A stretch of 64,000 bases of DNA, from positions 372,001-436,000 of the forward strand of contig NZ_OX458333.1 of assembly GCF_949769195.1 (NCBI RefSeq), given 5' to 3'. The translations under genes were made by a program, and so were the position numbers. Below, piece after piece: positions 54,085-64,000 of the stretch. The DNA is from Methylocaldum szegediense. GTDB lineage: Bacteria; Pseudomonadota; Gammaproteobacteria; Methylococcales; Methylococcaceae. The notes beneath the pieces are model-generated. The model ran no database searches. It was not told the DNA's origin and saw nothing but the letters and a program-made list of their open reading frames with translations. Within the stretch, counting starts at the first letter, position 1, and each line of letters starts with the position of its first letter.

Positions 54085-55350
54085 TTAGTAAGATCGGCGG
54101 CTGAATGACTGGTTTGCCGATGCGTTTTTTCCGGAATCTGCCTTCTCTTTGTAAGCGCTTTTTTCCGTCGAATGGAGGCCGGGGATGCCTACGCTTTGGA
54201 TGTGCATAGCGTTGTTGCCTTCTTCGTAGCGTGGAAGCCGCCCCTCTCGGTGCCACAAGCGATAAGCCAGAGCCGCTGTCAACACCCGAATCGGGTAGTC
54301 GCGTGGAAGGTTTTGCAGATAGGGCTGGATGGTCACGAAATCGCGGGCGCCATATTGCGTCATGATCGAGCGGAGACCGCCGTTAGCTGGCCCAATGTTG
54401 TAGGCGAGAAGACCTAAAAACAGGTCGTCGTGCATCTGGGTCAGATAAAGGCGCAGGGTCGCCGCCGCCACAAACGTGTTATGGCGCTGGTTGAGCATGT
54501 CGAGGTTGTCAACCTTCAGATGCTTCTTGACCGCGCCAATCGCCGACTTCGGGGGCGCGGTGATCTGAAAAAGTCCGCGGCCGCCGTCCTTGCTGTCGCG
54601 CGGATAGAATGACGATTCCGTTGCCCCGATTCCGACCATGACCTCGGGGTCGACATCAAAGACCTTGGCGGCCTCGTGGATTGTGGGCAAATAGATCTCG
54701 GCGCGCTCGATGATGCGCTGCATCTGGGTCAGATCGGAACGTCGATAGGCCGCGAACACCTGGTGTGCGATCGTGTTTCGTTCCGCCTCCTGCATGCCCC
54801 CGACCAGGGTGCGGAGTTTGCCGAGATCGCGACCGAATTCGTCTTGGGCCGCGAACCAGCCGGCCCCCGCCGCTACGAAGACCGCCAGGAGCGCGGGAAG
54901 AACCATGCTGATGAGCGCCAGCTTAGCGCGCATGCCCAACCAGAGGCGCAACAACAAAGCATTCGCGATGCCGACGGCGAGGACCATGCCGGCGAAAGGA
55001 AGGAGATTCGACCATAGGCTAGTTCCGGCGAACCAATGCACCGAGCGTCCGAACACCGCGATGATTCCGATGAGTGCGGACGCCGCCAGGGCCAGAATTT
55101 CAACGCCGACGATCGCGGCCCATCGCAATGGGGTTGGTTTCGCTACCGACCGGCCGCCTTTTTTCGCCCGTGTCCGTTTCTTTTTGGGCTTGGCCGCGTT
55201 TTGGGTTCGTCGTTTCTTCGGCGTCGGAGAGGCAGGCGGGCTTAGGTCCAGTTCCCCTTGAACGGGCTTGGACGGCGTATTCGGCGTCGTCCCGATCAGA
55301 GCCGGCTGCGTCGAAACATTCTCTATGGAACTCGACTTGCGATCTGGCAC
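54085..55350 (-). CDS. Membrane-anchored lytic transglycosylase (SLT domain)
   Basis: 421 residues. The cytoplasmic N-terminus is long and very basic (PKKRRTQNAAKPKKKRTRAK), followed by three hydrophobic helices (about residues 75-170) and a periplasmic SLT domain from about 215: catalytic GATESSFYPRDSKDGGRGLF, AAATLRLYLTQMHDDLFLGL and LAYNIGPANGG. Cuts peptidoglycan glycan strands. Unusual for the family in having several transmembrane helices rather than a signal peptide or lipid anchor. Lies downstream of pyrC, same strand. Confidence 0.88.
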   Translation of the reverse strand: MPDRKSSSIENVSTQPALIGTTPNTPSKPVQGELDLSPPASPTPKKRRTQNAAKPKKKRTRAKKGGRSVAKPTPLRWAAIVGVEILALAASALIGIIAVFGRSVHWFAGTSLWSNLLPFAGMVLAVGIANALLLRLWLGMRAKLALISMVLPALLAVFVAAGAGWFAAQDEFGRDLGKLRTLVGGMQEAERNTIAHQVFAAYRRSDLTQMQRIIERAEIYLPTIHEAAKVFDVDPEVMVGIGATESSFYPRDSKDGGRGLFQITAPPKSAIGAVKKHLKVDNLDMLNQRHNTFVAAATLRLYLTQMHDDLFLGLLAYNIGPANGGLRSIMTQYGARDFVTIQPYLQNLPRDYPIRVLTAALAYRLWHREGRLPRYEEGNNAMHIQSVGIPGLHSTEKSAYKEKADSGKNASANQSFSRRSY

Positions 55351-55367
55351 GAATCACCTGTTGATGA

Positions 55368-55387
55368 ACGTTCCAAGTTCGGAACGT
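55368..55387. terminator. Small hairpin after pyrC
   Basis: ACGTTCC-aagttc-GGAACGT, seven perfect pairs, between the pyrC stop and the transglycosylase start. No U-run follows on the minus strand, so only a weak candidate. Confidence 0.35.
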
Positions 55388-55425
55388 GGACTGCCTCGCT
55401 TCCAACCTTGAGACGTCTGCCAGCG

Positions 55426-56472
55426 TCACTCTAAACGCCGCCCGGCAACTCGCCAGCCTATCGTCTCGCCCGCCTTCAGCGGGACCACAATATCGTCGCC
55501 GAAGGGAATGCTCTCCGGAACGGTCCACTCGATTTTCTCAAGAACGATGGTCGACCGATTTCGCGGCAAACGGTAGAAATCCGGGCCGTTGAAACTCGCG
55601 AAGGATTCTAGCCTATCTAAAGCCCCGGCCGACTCGAAAACGGTCGCATACAGTTCGAGCGCCGTTCTGGCGGTATAACAGCCGGCACAGCCGCAGGCCG
55701 ATTCTTTTTGACTTCGCGGATGAGGCGCGCTATCGGTTCCCAGAAAAAACTTCGGGCTGCCGCTGGTTGCCGCCTCCACCAAGGCCACGCGATGGACTTC
55801 GCGCTTCAACACCGGCAGACAGTAAAAATGAGGATGCACTCCTCCCACCAATAAAGCGTTGCGATTATAGAACAGATGATGGGCGGTGATGGTAGCCGCG
55901 ATGGTCGGCCCGCTGTCCTGCACGAACTGTACGCCGTTCCGTGTGGTGACGTGTTCCAGGACGATGCGGAGCGCCGGAAATCGGGCCGCCATAGCAGCCA
56001 AATGTTTGTCGATGAAAACTTTTTCCCGATCGAATATATCGATATCGGGGTCCGTCACTTCGCCATGGACCAGCAGGGGCACGTCGTGGCGCTCCATGGC
56101 TTCGAGCACCGGGTAGATCTTTTCGAGGGAGGTGACCCCGGCCTCGGAATGTGTCGTCGCCCCCGCAGGATAAAGCTTAAGCGCCACGACTTCTGTCGTT
56201 TCGGCAACCCGGCGAATCTCGTCCGGTGAGGTCCCATCGGTGAGATAGAGGGTCATCAAGGGATCGAAATCGAGTCCTGACGGCAGGGCGTCCAGGATAC
56301 GGCGCCGATAGGCGAGGGCATCCGCCACCGTGGTGATCGGTGGTTTGAGATTGGGCATGACGATACCCCTGGCGAATTGTCGCGCGCTGTCCGGCAGCAC
56401 ATCGCTCATGGCGGCGCCGTCCCGAAGGTGCAGATGCCAGTCGTCGGGGCAGGTGATGGTCAGTCTTTGCAT
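55426..56472 (-). CDS. pyrC: Dihydroorotase
   Basis: 348 residues, class II dihydroorotase of the PyrC type: closes carbamoyl-aspartate to dihydroorotate in pyrimidine synthesis. Zinc ligands [10 protein letters not shown] near the start, the carboxylated-Lys region [27 protein letters not shown] and [10 protein letters not shown] for His ligands, and [20 protein letters not shown] near the C-terminus. The start [13 protein letters not shown] is as in relatives. Divergent from parC. Confidence 0.97.
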   Translation of the reverse strand: MQRLTITCPDDWHLHLRDGAAMSDVLPDSARQFARGIVMPNLKPPITTVADALAYRRRILDALPSGLDFDPLMTLYLTDGTSPDEIRRVAETTEVVALKLYPAGATTHSEAGVTSLEKIYPVLEAMERHDVPLLVHGEVTDPDIDIFDREKVFIDKHLAAMAARFPALRIVLEHVTTRNGVQFVQDSGPTIAATITAHHLFYNRNALLVGGVHPHFYCLPVLKREVHRVALVEAATSGSPKFFLGTDSAPHPRSQKESACGCAGCYTARTALELYATVFESAGALDRLESFASFNGPDFYRLPRNRSTIVLEKIEWTVPESIPFGDDIVVPLKAGETIGWRVAGRRLE

Positions 56473-56710
56473 GGATGGTGGTCAGTTTTTGGGAGAGGCA
56501 ATCTTACAAGATTCGTTACCGCTTGGCTTGATCGGTAACACAAGTGCCGGATGCGCCAGGACTTGCCGCCAAGCTCCGTTTCGAGCTTCTGCATCACGCG
56601 TGTGAACGAGATGAAGCGGGGCAACTGGAAAAGGCTTAAAATGACGGGCCGATACCGCGGCCAAAAGCGGCTGCTCACTGCTCCCATCGACTTTTCACCG
56701 AACAAACACT

Positions 56711-58945
56711 GTGAATTCCGTTTCCCACGAACGTATTCCGCTCAAAGATTTCACCGAGAAGGCGTATCTGGACTATTCCATGTACGTCATCCTCGACCGT
56801 GCCTTGCCCAATATCGCCGACGGGCTCAAGCCGGTGCAAAGGCGCATCATCTACGCCATGTCAGAGCTGGGCTTGTCGGCTCAGGCCAAGTACAAGAAGT
56901 CCGCCCGTACGGTCGGCGATGTTTTGGGTAAATACCACCCTCACGGTGATTTGGCGTGCTATGAAGCCATGGTGCTCATGGCCCAGCCGTTTTCTTATCG
57001 TTATCCCTTGATCGACGGCCAAGGCAACTGGGGTTCGCCGGACGATCCCAAGTCCTTCGCGGCCATGCGCTACACCGAGGCACGCCTGACACCTTACGCC
57101 CAAACCCTGTTGTCGGAACTGGAGCAGGGTACGGTCGATTGGGTGCCGAATTTCGACGGCACTTTGGAAGAACCGGCCCTTTTGCCGGCACGTTTGCCGA
57201 ACGTGCTGCTGAACGGCGCGACCGGCATCGCGGTGGGTATGGCAACGGATATTCCGCCGCACAATCTGCGCGAAGTGGTCGATGCCTGCATTCGCTTGCT
57301 GGATGATCCGCGGCTCAGTGTTGAAGAACTGTGCGATTCTATCAAGGGACCTGATTTCACGACCGAGGCCGAGATCATCACGCCGCGACAGGATATCGTC
57401 CGCATGTATCAGACCGGGAGCGGTTCGATCCGTTTGCGGGCGCGCTGGGAACTGGAAGAAGGCAACATCGTTGTCACCGCCTTGCCCCACCAGGTGTCCG
57501 GTAATGCGATCATGGAACAGATCGCCGCCCAAATGCAGGCCAAGAAACTCCCCATGGTAGAGGATCTCCGTGACGAGTCCGATCATGAGAATCCGACCCG
57601 TTTGGTGATCATGCCGCGCGGGCGCCGTGTCGACGTGGATCAGCTGATGTCGCACCTGTTCGCGACCACCGACCTGGAAAAGACCTACCGGGTCAATCTC
57701 AACATGATCGGCCTGAACGGCAAGCCGCAGGTCAAGAATCTTAAGGAAATTCTGCTGGAATGGCTGAGTTATCGGACCGAAACCGTGCGTCGCCGGCTCC
57801 AGCACCGGTTGGACAAGGTCATCGCGCGCCTGCACATCCTGGAAGGTCTGCTGATCGCTTATCTCAATATCGACGAAGTGATTGCGATCATCCGAAACGA
57901 GGACGAACCCAAGCCCGTGCTGATGGCGCGCTTTGGATTGACCGATGCCCAAGCCGAGGCCGTCCTGGAACTGAAGCTGCGCAATTTGGCTAAGCTCGAG
58001 GAAATCAAGATCCGCGGCGAACAAGATGAACTGGAAAAGGAGCGCGCCACCTTGGAGGCCACGCTGGGATCGCAAAAAAAGCTCAACGCGCTGATCAAGA
58101 GCGAACTGAAGCAAGATGCCGATAAGTACGGCGATGCGCGGCGTTCTCCTATCGTCGCCCGCCAGGCATCCCAGGCACTGGATATCACCGCAGTGATCGG
58201 CAGCGAGCCGGTCACGCTGATTCTGTCGGAAAAAGGATGGATACGCGCCGCCAAAGGGCACGACATCGACCCAATGGCGCTGGCTTTCCGCTCCGGTGAC
58301 AACTTCCTATCCGCGGCGCTCGGGCGCAGCAACCAGCCGGCTTATTTCCTGGACTCCAGCGGGCGAAGCTATGCCGTACCGGCCCATGAGTTCCCTTCGG
58401 CGAGAACCCAGGGCGAACCTCTGACCGGACGACTCAATCCGCCTCCCGGCGCGCTATTCAAGGCGGTACTTGCTGGCGCGGACGACGATTGGTATCTGCT
58501 CGCGACCGACAGCGGCTACGGTTTCATCACCCAACTCAAGGAGCTTTATACCAAGAGCCGGGCCGGCAAAGCGCTGTTAACCGTGCCGGAACACGCAAAG
58601 GTCCTGACGCCGGTCCGGGTGGAACAGCCCGAGTCCGACCTGGTTGCGATCGCAACCGCGCAGGGGCGACTGTTGGTCTTCCCTGCCAGCGAGATTCCGG
58701 TTCTGAATAAAGGGAAAGGCAATAAGCTGATCCAGATTCAACCGGCGGATCTGGCGGCGCGCCAGGACTACGTGGTGGCTATGATCGCACTGTCCCATGC
58801 GGCTGGTCTAAAGGTTCACAGCGGTAAACGGAGCCTCAGCCTGAGCGCGGAGGACCTCGCTCATTATCGGGGAACCCGGGCACGCCGCGGAAACCCGCTG
58901 CCGAAAGGATTTCAGCGGGTGAGCGGGTTGGAGAAGGTAAGCTGA
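56711..58945 (+). CDS. parC: DNA topoisomerase IV subunit A
   Basis: 744 residues from GTG 56711. N-terminal [20 protein letters not shown], active-site Tyr in [14 protein letters not shown], long coiled-coil GyrA/ParC core and C-terminal domain of shortened beta-pinwheel type. It decatenates chromosomes with ParE, not in the window. Residue 81, equal to Ser80 of E. coli ParC in the quinolone-binding stretch [15 protein letters not shown], is Leu; the following Glu is kept. Otherwise a normal protein. Confidence 0.96.
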   Translation: MNSVSHERIPLKDFTEKAYLDYSMYVILDRALPNIADGLKPVQRRIIYAMSELGLSAQAKYKKSARTVGDVLGKYHPHGDLACYEAMVLMAQPFSYRYPLIDGQGNWGSPDDPKSFAAMRYTEARLTPYAQTLLSELEQGTVDWVPNFDGTLEEPALLPARLPNVLLNGATGIAVGMATDIPPHNLREVVDACIRLLDDPRLSVEELCDSIKGPDFTTEAEIITPRQDIVRMYQTGSGSIRLRARWELEEGNIVVTALPHQVSGNAIMEQIAAQMQAKKLPMVEDLRDESDHENPTRLVIMPRGRRVDVDQLMSHLFATTDLEKTYRVNLNMIGLNGKPQVKNLKEILLEWLSYRTETVRRRLQHRLDKVIARLHILEGLLIAYLNIDEVIAIIRNEDEPKPVLMARFGLTDAQAEAVLELKLRNLAKLEEIKIRGEQDELEKERATLEATLGSQKKLNALIKSELKQDADKYGDARRSPIVARQASQALDITAVIGSEPVTLILSEKGWIRAAKGHDIDPMALAFRSGDNFLSAALGRSNQPAYFLDSSGRSYAVPAHEFPSARTQGEPLTGRLNPPPGALFKAVLAGADDDWYLLATDSGYGFITQLKELYTKSRAGKALLTVPEHAKVLTPVRVEQPESDLVAIATAQGRLLVFPASEIPVLNKGKGNKLIQIQPADLAARQDYVVAMIALSHAAGLKVHSGKRSLSLSAEDLAHYRGTRARRGNPLPKGFQRVSGLEKVS

Positions 58946-59159
58946 TTGTGTTGATACGTACGCGGCGACTTGTCATCGCCGCCGAGATCCAGGTCAGCCG
59001 AGTCAAGTACGGCCGCGAAGGTTTGGAAACCATCTCTGAATCGACCTGGACCGCCTGGCTCAGCGGTCCCGGCATACCGCTCCTGGAGATCCAAGGGTTG
59101 GAGATTGTCTTAGTTGGCCTTTCGCTCTGAGGGGAGTCGAAAGACTTTGGGGTCGACCG

Positions 59160-59425
59160 GATCAGGTCCGCCTCGTCGGCCCCAGACCCATGGCAGGGTG
59201 AAGCGCTTCAACGGCCGCATCGAGGAAGTGTTGCAAACCCATCACTTCGATTCAACCGCCGATCTGGACACCACCTTGCACCGCTATGTCGAGCTGTACA
59301 ATCATCACATTCCCCAAAAGGCCTTAGGCCATCTCACCCCGATCCAGGCTCTCAAAAACTGGCAACTGTCCCATCCTCATCTTTTTCACAAGAAGGTTTA
59401 CAATCATGCGGGACATGACAGATAA
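59160..59425 (+). pseudogene. 3' fragment of an IS481-family transposase
   Basis: PRRPQTHGRVKRFNGRIEEV, then LQTHHFDSTADLDTTLHRYV and the end KKVYNHAGHDR match the last ~85 residues of the transposase at 17224-19635. The element's right end (GCGGGACATGACA) is kept just after. Nothing of the 5' part is present. Confidence 0.88.
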
Positions 59426-59776
59426 GCCGTTGGTGAATTAGCCGAATCTCGTCTTTTGAAAGAGAGGGACAAAAAGGCTATGCAATCGAGACCAAGTGGA
59501 TTTAAATTCATGCTGATTATCTCGAATCAGGGGTAAAGAAAACTTCTTCGATCGGCCACCTCGCTAGAAATTCTGCCTCCTACTCGGCTGAATAACGGCA
59601 CCGCATATGCTGGCGTTAAAGAATATTGAGAACCGCCTTTCAATGCCATTAAGCAGTTTAAGGTTTAGCTTGAAAGCATAGGCTGGCCCGAGCGGAGAAT
59701 AACGGAAAAAACTGGATCGCAGATATATAGTTTGCTCAGGCCTTTAATAACGCTGCCAAAAAAGCGAGGAGGCTCC
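59426..59776. other. Intergenic region upstream of the copper oxidase gene
   Basis: AT-richer than its neighbours, no gene recognised; likely holds the promoter of the copper oxidase. Confidence 0.4.
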
Positions 59777-62700
59777 ATGTCCTTTCCTGTCGATAACAAC
59801 ATCTTTCAAAAGGGCACATTCGAAGGTTTCGCCGTCCGCGGGCGAGCGCGAGTGGATCGGGATTTTCGACATGCTTGGGAAAACCGCACGGTGGTGCCCG
59901 GACTTGGTAAGTATTTCGCTATCCTCGACGATCCGAATCTTATTGATCTTTCCGACGGAACTCGCCTTCCTCCCAGCCAAATACAGTCGTCGGATCTGAC
60001 CGCACCAGCCAGCCGTGAGCCACTGGACACCTCGGACATTGAGTTTATCGATGTACTGTCGCAGAAAACGCGCGTCCACGACGTTTTCGAGGACGGCACG
60101 CGCAGACTGCCCGACGGGGAAATCTCGAGCGGCACGCCGATTCCGGCGGTGGTGCCTCTCCCGAATCTGGCTATGCCACCGATGCCAGGTGCCGAAGTGA
60201 CGATTGTCGACGGGCAAGTCCAGATCAAAGGCAACGGCAATCCGGGCTTTCCATTTTTTATACCCGGCGTTGCGGGACACCGTGCGCCGCAGCCGCCGCT
60301 GGACATCGTGGAAAGCGGCGGTCTTGGGCGTCACGTTGTAACCGGTGGTGTGCGGACGTACAACGGCGGACAAGAAGCCGAGGAACAGTTGGCCAACGCC
60401 GATATGACTGCACATATCACCCACGCGGATCTGATTCTGTTGCCTGAGGACGGTACCGAACTGGAAAAAGCGGCAATGGCTTTCCATGAGAACGCTGCCG
60501 GCTACCCGAGCAAGACTCCGGATGGTCGGGACGCGGTATTCCGGGTCAACGGCAAGCCGCGTCGGCCAGGTGCGCCTTTCGCCGATCCGTGCGGCGAAGA
60601 TCCCGCTGCACCGATCCGGCGCTACCGCGCTTCGGTGATCGATCTCGACATTCTAACCAACGAACACGGTTGGCATGACCCGCAGTCACGCATTAACGTT
60701 CTTGACCGGGACGTTGCCCGTTACGAAGGCAAGAAAACCTCAGCGGCTGAGCCTTTCTTCTTCCGTGTGGAATCGGGCGAGTGCGTGGAGTTCCTGCACA
60801 CCAACCGAGCTGGTGCTACGGTGAAGCGTGATGATTTCCAGGTCGCTACGCCTACCGACACCATCGGTCAACACATCCATCTGGTCAAATTTGATGTCCT
60901 CGCTGCGGACGGCGCCGGCAACGGCTTCAATTACGAGGATGGCACTCTAGCCTGGGAAACGATCAGAGAGCTGTCCGAAGCCAGCCGCCGCGGCGTGGTG
61001 AAGGATCATCTGGGCCAAATCAAGCCGAGACCTCGCGCCAAAACCGACAAGCATGGCCGTCCGGTGTTTCAGACCACCATCCAGCGCTGGTGGGCGGACG
61101 CCCACGACCACAAAGACGGCGATGGCACGCTGGGCACGGTATTCACGCACGATCATTTCGCGCCATCCTCGATTCAGCATCACGGGTTTTATAACGCCAT
61201 GCTGATCGAACCCAAGGGTTCGGTTTGGCGTACCCCGGACGGTACCGATATGAAAACCGGCAAGCGGCGATTACCTGATGGGAGTGAGCAGAACGTCGTC
61301 GGCGCCAGCCGCGATATTCCCTGCCGCGCTCCTGTCACCGAACCGGAACGTCCCTGCGTCGAATCCTACGCAGTAGGTTCCCGTGGTATGGTGGTCAAGG
61401 CGGACGATAGAAAAAAGCATCCCGATACTCGCGAGTTTGCCCTAGCGATCGCTGATTTCGCGTTGCTTTACGATTCCGGGCAAACGCAAGGTCCTGCCCT
61501 GCCGGAAGGCATGGCGGGCAAGGTGAGTGCCTCGGTAAAGGACTATTACGCCGCCTACCGCAAGCTGCATGGCTATCCTATCGATCCGCCGGAGATGCCT
61601 GAGGCGATTTCCACCCAGCACCATAATCCTTATCTCGTCAATTACAAACATGAGCCCATCCCGCTGCGCATCGGCGAGCGCGACAGCCCTGCAAGCGGCA
61701 GACATTTTTCGAAACTGAAGCCCGGCGAATGCATGGGCCATCTGAACGATCCCGAAAGCGAACGCCCGGCGCTGTGTCGCCCCAGCGATCTGGCTTATGT
61801 CTTTAGCTCCTTGGCACCGCATGGCGATCCCTTCCTGAAGCCCTTCAGGGCATATGAGGGTGACCGAGTTCAGCTGCGCGTAATACAAGGAGCGCAGGAA
61901 GTCCAGCACAGTTTCACCGTACACGGACTGGCCTGGCGAAGGGAAGCGAAGAACCCGAGTGCGCCCTGGATCAATGCTCAGGAGATCGGAATTTCCGAGC
62001 ATTTCGAAATGGATATGGTAAATCTGGCCAACATCGGGGCCGGACTCGGCACCGCCGACTACCTTTTCCACTTCGGCACTCAGGACGACTTATGGAACGG
62101 CAGTTGGGGACTATTGCGCGCTTTCGCCAGCCCTGAAGTTTTCGACCCGGCGGCGTGCGAAGACGAGCATGGCGTGCTGAAAGTCGGACAAGTCGATTTG
62201 CTCGAAGCCAGTGCACCGGATAAGGACGCGGCGCAGCGCAAGCCTTTCATCGACAAGCTCAGAAAAGCTGGCTGTGCCGCCCAACCGGTCGCGCGGCAAC
62301 GCCTCGACGGGCCGAATAGTTGCCCGGACGGCGGTCGTAGCGACGATCGTTGCGCACTGGCGGTACTGGACAACAATGCCGACGGCAGGATAACCGATCC
62401 CCAAGCGGGGCAATTGATTGCCGGTGACGGTTGTCCTGCGGATGCACCGCGGTCTCAATACGCGATAGAAGCTTGGCAAGTGAAAGACCTACTGGGCGAG
62501 AGGGGAACCCGCTACGACGATGCCCACGGTCTGGATGACCCGGATGGGCTGGCTTTCATTCCCGCTGGCGACGTTGAAGCGATTCGCAACGGCAGCAAGC
62601 CTTTAACTCCTCTGGTACTGCGGGTTAAGGCAGGGCATTGCGCGGTGGTGAAGCTGACCAACCGCCTGGGGACCCGCTTGTCGGACCGCCCGGGTGACGC

Positions 62701-63706
62701 ACTCATGCCGCGCATCACTAAAATCAATGTGGACGAGCACAACGAAGGCTTTTTTGATGCGCCGCCGTCAAATCGTGTATCCCTTCATCCACAGATGGTG
62801 GCTATGGACGTCAACGCTGGAAATGGCGCAGTGGTGGGGTTCAACGCCATCAACAGAGCGCTAGCGATTCCAGGCGAAACACGAACGTACAACTGGTATG
62901 CGGGCCGGGTGAACATCGACCGGCAGGGAAGCGCAGGGGAAAAACTCGTCATCGAGCCCTTCAAGAAACCGCTCGTGGCGGGATTGAGCTCCTACGGCGA
63001 CGTTATCGGCCATGGCGCGCACGGTCTGATCGGCGCGCTCGTTATCGAACCAGCCGACGCCAGATTGTTCGACCCCAGGGATTTTTACGTCGACTCGGGA
63101 GGTCAGCCTCACGGTACTGAAATTCCTTTCGAACGAGCCTCTGGCCTCTCGGTCGTGGTTTGGGAGGATGACACCAAGAACTATGCGCGGGAGTTCGTCG
63201 TGGTCTATCAAGACGGGCTGAATCTGTACAAGGACGGAAAGCCCGTTCCCGACTGCCGCATCTGCGACGATTCCTACGATCTCGGGGAGCAAGGCATCAA
63301 TTACCGTAGTGCGCCTTTCTGGGTGCGCCTGGGACTGGAGCCGAAGCCGAATAAGCATGGTCAGGAAACGCAGAACCTCAATGACTGGGTCTTCCCGAAC
63401 GACTTCTTCACCGATGCTTGGCAACCCTTCCCCTTCGTCGATTTCGAAGCCAAAACGGGTGATCGCTTGCGGTTTCACGTAGTCCATCCATCCGGCCGCG
63501 CCCGGCAGCACAGCTTTCAACTGTACGGGCATTCGTTCATTGACGACATCCCAAGGTTCGGATCTCCCTGGTCGCGCCTAGCAACGCCCGGCGTGGCACT
63601 CACGGCGAAAGTCGAACGTGCTAAGCCCGGAATTTGGCTCTATCGGGATGGCCCGTCACATCTATTCGCCGGGGGGATCTGGGGGCGCCTGGTGGTCAAC
63701 GACTAA
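59777..63706 (+). CDS. Very large cupredoxin-type multicopper oxidase
   Basis: 1,309 residues; AGGAGG five bases before ATG 59777 fixes the start. Several cupredoxin domains are spread along the protein. Candidate copper ligands: TIGQHIHLVKFDV (about residue 370), THDHFAPSSIQHHGFYNAML (about 460), QHSFTVHGLAWRRE (about 715), FHFGTQDDLWNGSWG (about 765), GHGAHGLIGALVIEP (about 1080) and ARQHSFQLYGHSF near the end. An EF-hand-like loop DNNADGRITDPQ lies near 860. The size and layout recall MnxG/MoxA-type Mn(II) oxidases and uncharacterised large copper oxidases. No signal peptide is visible, so the location is unclear. Substrate is not known. Stand-alone gene, followed by a strong hairpin. Confidence 0.82.
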   Translation: MSFPVDNNIFQKGTFEGFAVRGRARVDRDFRHAWENRTVVPGLGKYFAILDDPNLIDLSDGTRLPPSQIQSSDLTAPASREPLDTSDIEFIDVLSQKTRVHDVFEDGTRRLPDGEISSGTPIPAVVPLPNLAMPPMPGAEVTIVDGQVQIKGNGNPGFPFFIPGVAGHRAPQPPLDIVESGGLGRHVVTGGVRTYNGGQEAEEQLANADMTAHITHADLILLPEDGTELEKAAMAFHENAAGYPSKTPDGRDAVFRVNGKPRRPGAPFADPCGEDPAAPIRRYRASVIDLDILTNEHGWHDPQSRINVLDRDVARYEGKKTSAAEPFFFRVESGECVEFLHTNRAGATVKRDDFQVATPTDTIGQHIHLVKFDVLAADGAGNGFNYEDGTLAWETIRELSEASRRGVVKDHLGQIKPRPRAKTDKHGRPVFQTTIQRWWADAHDHKDGDGTLGTVFTHDHFAPSSIQHHGFYNAMLIEPKGSVWRTPDGTDMKTGKRRLPDGSEQNVVGASRDIPCRAPVTEPERPCVESYAVGSRGMVVKADDRKKHPDTREFALAIADFALLYDSGQTQGPALPEGMAGKVSASVKDYYAAYRKLHGYPIDPPEMPEAISTQHHNPYLVNYKHEPIPLRIGERDSPASGRHFSKLKPGECMGHLNDPESERPALCRPSDLAYVFSSLAPHGDPFLKPFRAYEGDRVQLRVIQGAQEVQHSFTVHGLAWRREAKNPSAPWINAQEIGISEHFEMDMVNLANIGAGLGTADYLFHFGTQDDLWNGSWGLLRAFASPEVFDPAACEDEHGVLKVGQVDLLEASAPDKDAAQRKPFIDKLRKAGCAAQPVARQRLDGPNSCPDGGRSDDRCALAVLDNNADGRITDPQAGQLIAGDGCPADAPRSQYAIEAWQVKDLLGERGTRYDDAHGLDDPDGLAFIPAGDVEAIRNGSKPLTPLVLRVKAGHCAVVKLTNRLGTRLSDRPGDALMPRITKINVDEHNEGFFDAPPSNRVSLHPQMVAMDVNAGNGAVVGFNAINRALAIPGETRTYNWYAGRVNIDRQGSAGEKLVIEPFKKPLVAGLSSYGDVIGHGAHGLIGALVIEPADARLFDPRDFYVDSGGQPHGTEIPFERASGLSVVVWEDDTKNYAREFVVVYQDGLNLYKDGKPVPDCRICDDSYDLGEQGINYRSAPFWVRLGLEPKPNKHGQETQNLNDWVFPNDFFTDAWQPFPFVDFEAKTGDRLRFHVVHPSGRARQHSFQLYGHSFIDDIPRFGSPWSRLATPGVALTAKVERAKPGIWLYRDGPSHLFAGGIWGRLVVND

Positions 63707-63752
63707 GGAGTGGTCCTGGTAGTCGACGGAGTTTGACGAAATGGTCCCGGAT

Positions 63753-63793
63753 CGCGGCAGGATTGTAATGCATTGGCATTACCCCCTGCCGCG
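63753..63793. terminator. Strong hairpin after the copper oxidase gene
   Basis: CGCGGCAGG (63753-63761) pairs with CCTGCCGCG (63785-63793), with an inner stem GTAATG/CATTAC. No clear T-run follows. It may be a terminator or a structured RNA end. From 63794 to the window end I see no gene. Confidence 0.6.
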
Positions 63794-64000
63794 GACTTTG
63801 AGAAACCGACCGCCTGCGGGTAGTGTACGGATGTGAATGTAAATAGCTTCAAGGAAGCGGTCATAGTATGAGGTTGATTGACGAAAATCGACCTAGTGCA
63901 GCATCAATCGTCGCTTCCTGGGTTCAAGGAATAGCGGCTCGGCTTTCATTGGCTGGAACTTAGCGTACGGAGGCGAACATGACATAAATCGCGGGTCAGC

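Noticed and set aside
56861-58261. 466-codon minus-strand frame opposite parC
   Set aside because: Antisense shadow of a well-conserved gene in GC-rich DNA; no motifs and no ribosome site.
58948-59130. 60-codon frame between parC and the IS481 fragment
   Set aside because: Overlapping frames of similar size on both strands; no support for any.
1-64000. tRNA or rRNA genes
   Set aside because: Scanned by eye for tRNA-like cloverleaf ends and rRNA landmarks in the intergenic regions; none seen. A tRNAscan run would confirm.

Overview
The window looks like a chromosomal piece of a GC-rich gammaproteobacterium. The housekeeping genes (parC, pyrC) and the hup/hyp hydrogenase set are of proteobacterial type. 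Two HAF-repeat proteins carry a VPLPA-type C-terminal sorting signal, and there is a very large copper oxidase. I infer a methanotroph of the Methylococcaceae type (Methylocaldum/Methylococcus-like), but no methane oxidation gene lies in the window, so this is an inference only.

Layout. 0-10 kb: a lytic transglycosylase cut by the window edge, remnants of an ECF sigma/TonB receptor iron-uptake locus, a DUF6279 lipoprotein, a GAF-GAF-GGDEF-EAL c-di-GMP protein, an orphan HTH antitoxin-like gene, an alpha/beta hydrolase, a broken ferritin-like gene and a DUF1269-type membrane protein. 10-17 kb: a repeat-rich spacer, a metallo-beta-lactamase/rhodanese protein, a large exported repeat protein, a PRC-barrel protein and a frameshifted DUF4440 gene. 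17-26 kb: an accessory island. An IS481 element is split by an IS5-type element. After it comes a truncated duplicate of an SbcC/YhaN-like ATPase tail, an AT-rich insert with a predicted PD-(D/E)XK nuclease and a small zinc-ribbon protein, then the intact SbcC/SbcD-like pair.

26.7-46.5 kb: a near-complete uptake [NiFe]-hydrogenase cluster, hupS-L-E-C-D-F-G-H-I-[IS1595]-K followed by hypA-B-F-C-D-E. hupS has the six-cysteine proximal-cluster signature of oxygen-tolerant group 1d enzymes. HupL, HupS and the HupC cytochrome b form the membrane-bound hydrogen-oxidising complex. HupD matures HupL, HupF-K assist assembly, HupE and HypA/B supply nickel, and HypC-F build the Fe(CN)2CO group. The cluster has been invaded by an IS1595 element with a perfect 8-bp target duplication, by interspersed palindromic repeats, and by two tandem HAF-repeat genes between hupK and hypA. 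The second HAF gene has been separated from its sorting signal.

46.6-64 kb: a patatin-like protein, a class V aminotransferase, an APC permease overlapping a VIT-family metal transporter, a methyltransferase, a SugE-type SMR exporter, a membrane-anchored lytic transglycosylase, pyrC, divergent parC (with Leu at the quinolone-critical Ser80 position), an IS481 fragment and a 1,310-residue cupredoxin-type copper oxidase.

The most promising under-described item is the nuclease/zinc-ribbon module at 20.65-21.9 kb, lodged between two copies of the SbcC-like gene end. No rRNA, tRNA or CRISPR array was recognised.
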